Assembly: GCA_900313015.1 (NCBI GenBank) | Contig: OMPR01000008.1 | Coordinates: 62,001-126,000, forward strand | Direction of reading: 5' to 3' | Length of the DNA: 64,000 nt | DNA from: Rhodobacteraceae bacterium EL53 | Lineage (GTDB): Bacteria > Pseudomonadota > Alphaproteobacteria > Rhodobacterales > Rhodobacteraceae | Shown: in pieces, positions 62,920-64,000 of the stretch | Numbering within the stretch: the first letter of the stretch is position 1 | Layout: every line of letters begins with the position of its first letter | Position numbers and translations under genes: made by a program | Notes under the pieces: generated by a model | Seen by the model: only the letters and a program-made list of their open reading frames with translations | What the model was told of the DNA's origin: nothing | The model's database searches: none

Positions 62920-63384
62920 ATGTTCGATCTGGGCTGGACCGAGCTTTTGGTGATCGGCGTTGTGGCGCTGATTGTCGTAGGGCCTAAGGATTTGCCGGTG
63001 CTGTTCCGCAATGTGGGACGCTGGGTCGGCAAGGCCAAAGGCATGGCGCGTGAATTCAGCACCGCAATGAACGACGCAGCGGACGAGGCGGGCGTCAATG
63101 ACATCGCCAAGGGGCTGAAAACCGCAAGCAACCCGGTTGGGGCGGCGATGGATGGCGTCAAGGACGCCGCGCGAGAGATGACCTCAGCCATTGATCCGAC
63201 CAAGTTCGACGCTGATAGCGAAACCGGCAAATTGGCGGCAGAGCGGGCTGAGGCTGCGAAAAAGATCCAAGCCTCGACAGCGCGGGCCGCTGCAGAACGC
63301 AAAGCGCGCGAAGCAGCCGAGGCGTTGGCCAAGGCAGATGAGGCCGAAGCGGCGTTGAACACAGAAACCGAGACCAAAACATGA
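62920..63384 (+). CDS. tatB: Sec-independent protein translocase TatB
   Basis: A 154-residue TatB, part of the substrate receptor complex with TatC. N-terminal [20 protein letters not shown] with Glu8 is the TatB-type helix, then [21 protein letters not shown] long Ala/Glu-rich helical tail follows (about 90-154). Stop overlaps the tatC start (ATGA). The gene order tatA-tatB-tatC is normal. Confidence 0.95.
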   Translation: MFDLGWTELLVIGVVALIVVGPKDLPVLFRNVGRWVGKAKGMAREFSTAMNDAADEAGVNDIAKGLKTASNPVGAAMDGVKDAAREMTSAIDPTKFDADSETGKLAAERAEAAKKIQASTARAAAERKAREAAEALAKADEAEAALNTETETKT

Positions 63385-64000
63385 GCAACACAGACGAGAT
63401 CGAAGACAGCTCAGCACCGCTGATCGAGCATCTGGCCGAGTTGCGCAATCGGTTGATCCACTGTGTGGTGGCGTTCCTGATCGGGATGATCATCTGTTTC
63501 ACCGTGGCAACGCCGATCTTTAACTTCCTCACCAATCCGTTGTGTACGGTGTTGGCCGAGCGGGGGCAGGATTGCGACCTGATCTTTATCTCACCGCAAG
63601 AGGGCTTTTTCGTTGCGATCAAAGTCTCGCTGTTGGGTGGGTTGATCCTGTCGTTCCCGTATCTGGGTATGCAGATGTGGCGGTTTGTGGCGCCGGGGCT
63701 CTATAAGAACGAAAAGGGCGCGTTCCTGCCGTTCATGATCGCATCGCCGTTCATGTTCCTGCTGGGCGCGAGCTTTGCGTTTTACGTGGTCACACCACTG
63801 GCTTATGATTTCTTCCTTGGGTTCCAGCAGTTTGGCACCGGGGGCGAGGCCGTCGCTGAGGGTGCTGCTGCACCGCTGAGCGTGGTGTTTCAGGGCTCTG
63901 CACAGGAATATCTGAACCTGACGATCAAGTTCATCGTGGCCTTTGGTCTGTGTTTCCAGCTGCCTGTTCTGCTGACGCTGATGGGCAAGGCCGGTCTGGT
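63381..64000 (+). CDS. tatC: Sec-independent protein translocase TatC, N-terminal part (cut by window edge)
   Basis: The first 206 codons of TatC; the last ones lie outside the window. The opening [20 protein letters not shown] is the conserved cytoplasmic N-terminus that binds twin-arginine signal peptides, followed by helices at about 25-45, 85-105, 120-140 and 190 on. [19 protein letters not shown] and [20 protein letters not shown] are family blocks. TatC acts with TatB to recognise folded substrates. An insertion-like stretch [20 protein letters not shown] lies in the second periplasmic loop. Confidence 0.93.
   Translation, partial: MSNTDEIEDSSAPLIEHLAELRNRLIHCVVAFLIGMIICFTVATPIFNFLTNPLCTVLAERGQDCDLIFISPQEGFFVAIKVSLLGGLILSFPYLGMQMWRFVAPGLYKNEKGAFLPFMIASPFMFLLGASFAFYVVTPLAYDFFLGFQQFGTGGEAVAEGAAAPLSVVFQGSAQEYLNLTIKFIVAFGLCFQLPVLLTLMGKAGL

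Overview
The window looks like chromosome of a marine alphaproteobacterium of the Roseobacter group (Rhodobacteraceae). This is inferred from gene content and protein character: three different secondary or ABC uptake systems of the TRAP/TAXI/NitT type, the SUV3-like helicase / S4 protein / FdxA / CarD gene order, the AsnC-type regulator next to a Kef-type antiporter, and moderate G+C (roughly mid-50s percent by eye). I see no rRNA, tRNA, CRISPR array, prophage or intact insertion sequence. About 61 genes or gene fragments can be supported, and most of the DNA is ordinary, densely packed chromosome.

Layout. 1-5.6 kb: start of a bile-acid/sodium symporter (cut by the window edge), glutamine amidotransferase, SLC13-type permease, a TetR regulator with two matching operator-like palindromes and a serine hydrolase, then yebC. 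5.7-10.5 kb: RpiR regulator followed by a TAXI-type TRAP transporter (binding protein, hairpin, fused permease). 10.5-17.6 kb: a gene-poor 560 bp stretch, a nickel-efflux-like MFS pump with its own CsoR/RcnR-family metal sensor and a G-tract palindrome, then an RND efflux pair and a small lipoprotein. 17.7-26.3 kb (mainly minus strand): metG, MFS, YceI, rhodanese, aldo/keto reductase, oligoendopeptidase F, lipase-like hydrolase and SCP2 protein. 26.4-32.3 kb (plus): TPR protein, SUV3-like RNA helicase, S4 RNA-binding protein, FdxA, CarD, and a potassium channel with a C-terminal zinc ribbon. 32.3-36.6 kb: cobS/cobT, Kef-type antiporter and AsnC regulator. 36.7-45 kb: a large unusual membrane protein with secretion/pilus-like ends, SIMPL protein, metY, an orphan ABC membrane domain, a glycosyltransferase-like protein and two envelope proteins.

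44.9-62 kb is the metabolic accessory part. An nbaC-dctPQM operon joins 3-hydroxyanthranilate dioxygenase to a TRAP transporter behind a recognisable promoter with a palindrome on its start site. Next comes a reductive pyrimidine degradation cluster: preT-preA (dihydropyrimidine dehydrogenase), a divergent RutR-type repressor with a near-perfect RutR box, N-carbamoyl-beta-amino-acid amidohydrolase, an uncharacterised 106-residue protein embedded in the operon, dihydropyrimidinase, and a complete NitT/TauT-like ABC importer that I infer takes up a pyrimidine or related compound. After it lies a decayed tungstate ABC ATPase gene (tupC remnant) still overlapping an intact tupA. The window closes with a YafY-type regulator, a monooxygenase-like small protein and the tatABC operon (tatC cut by the edge).

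The most unusual items are the 811-residue protein at 36.8-39.2 kb (GspL/PilM-like N-terminus, one membrane segment, GspC/PilP-like C-terminus, repeated short motifs), the unknown small protein inside the pyrimidine operon, the metal sensor with its operator, and the operator-like palindromes that link regulators to transport operons. No wholly new defence or mobile system is evident.
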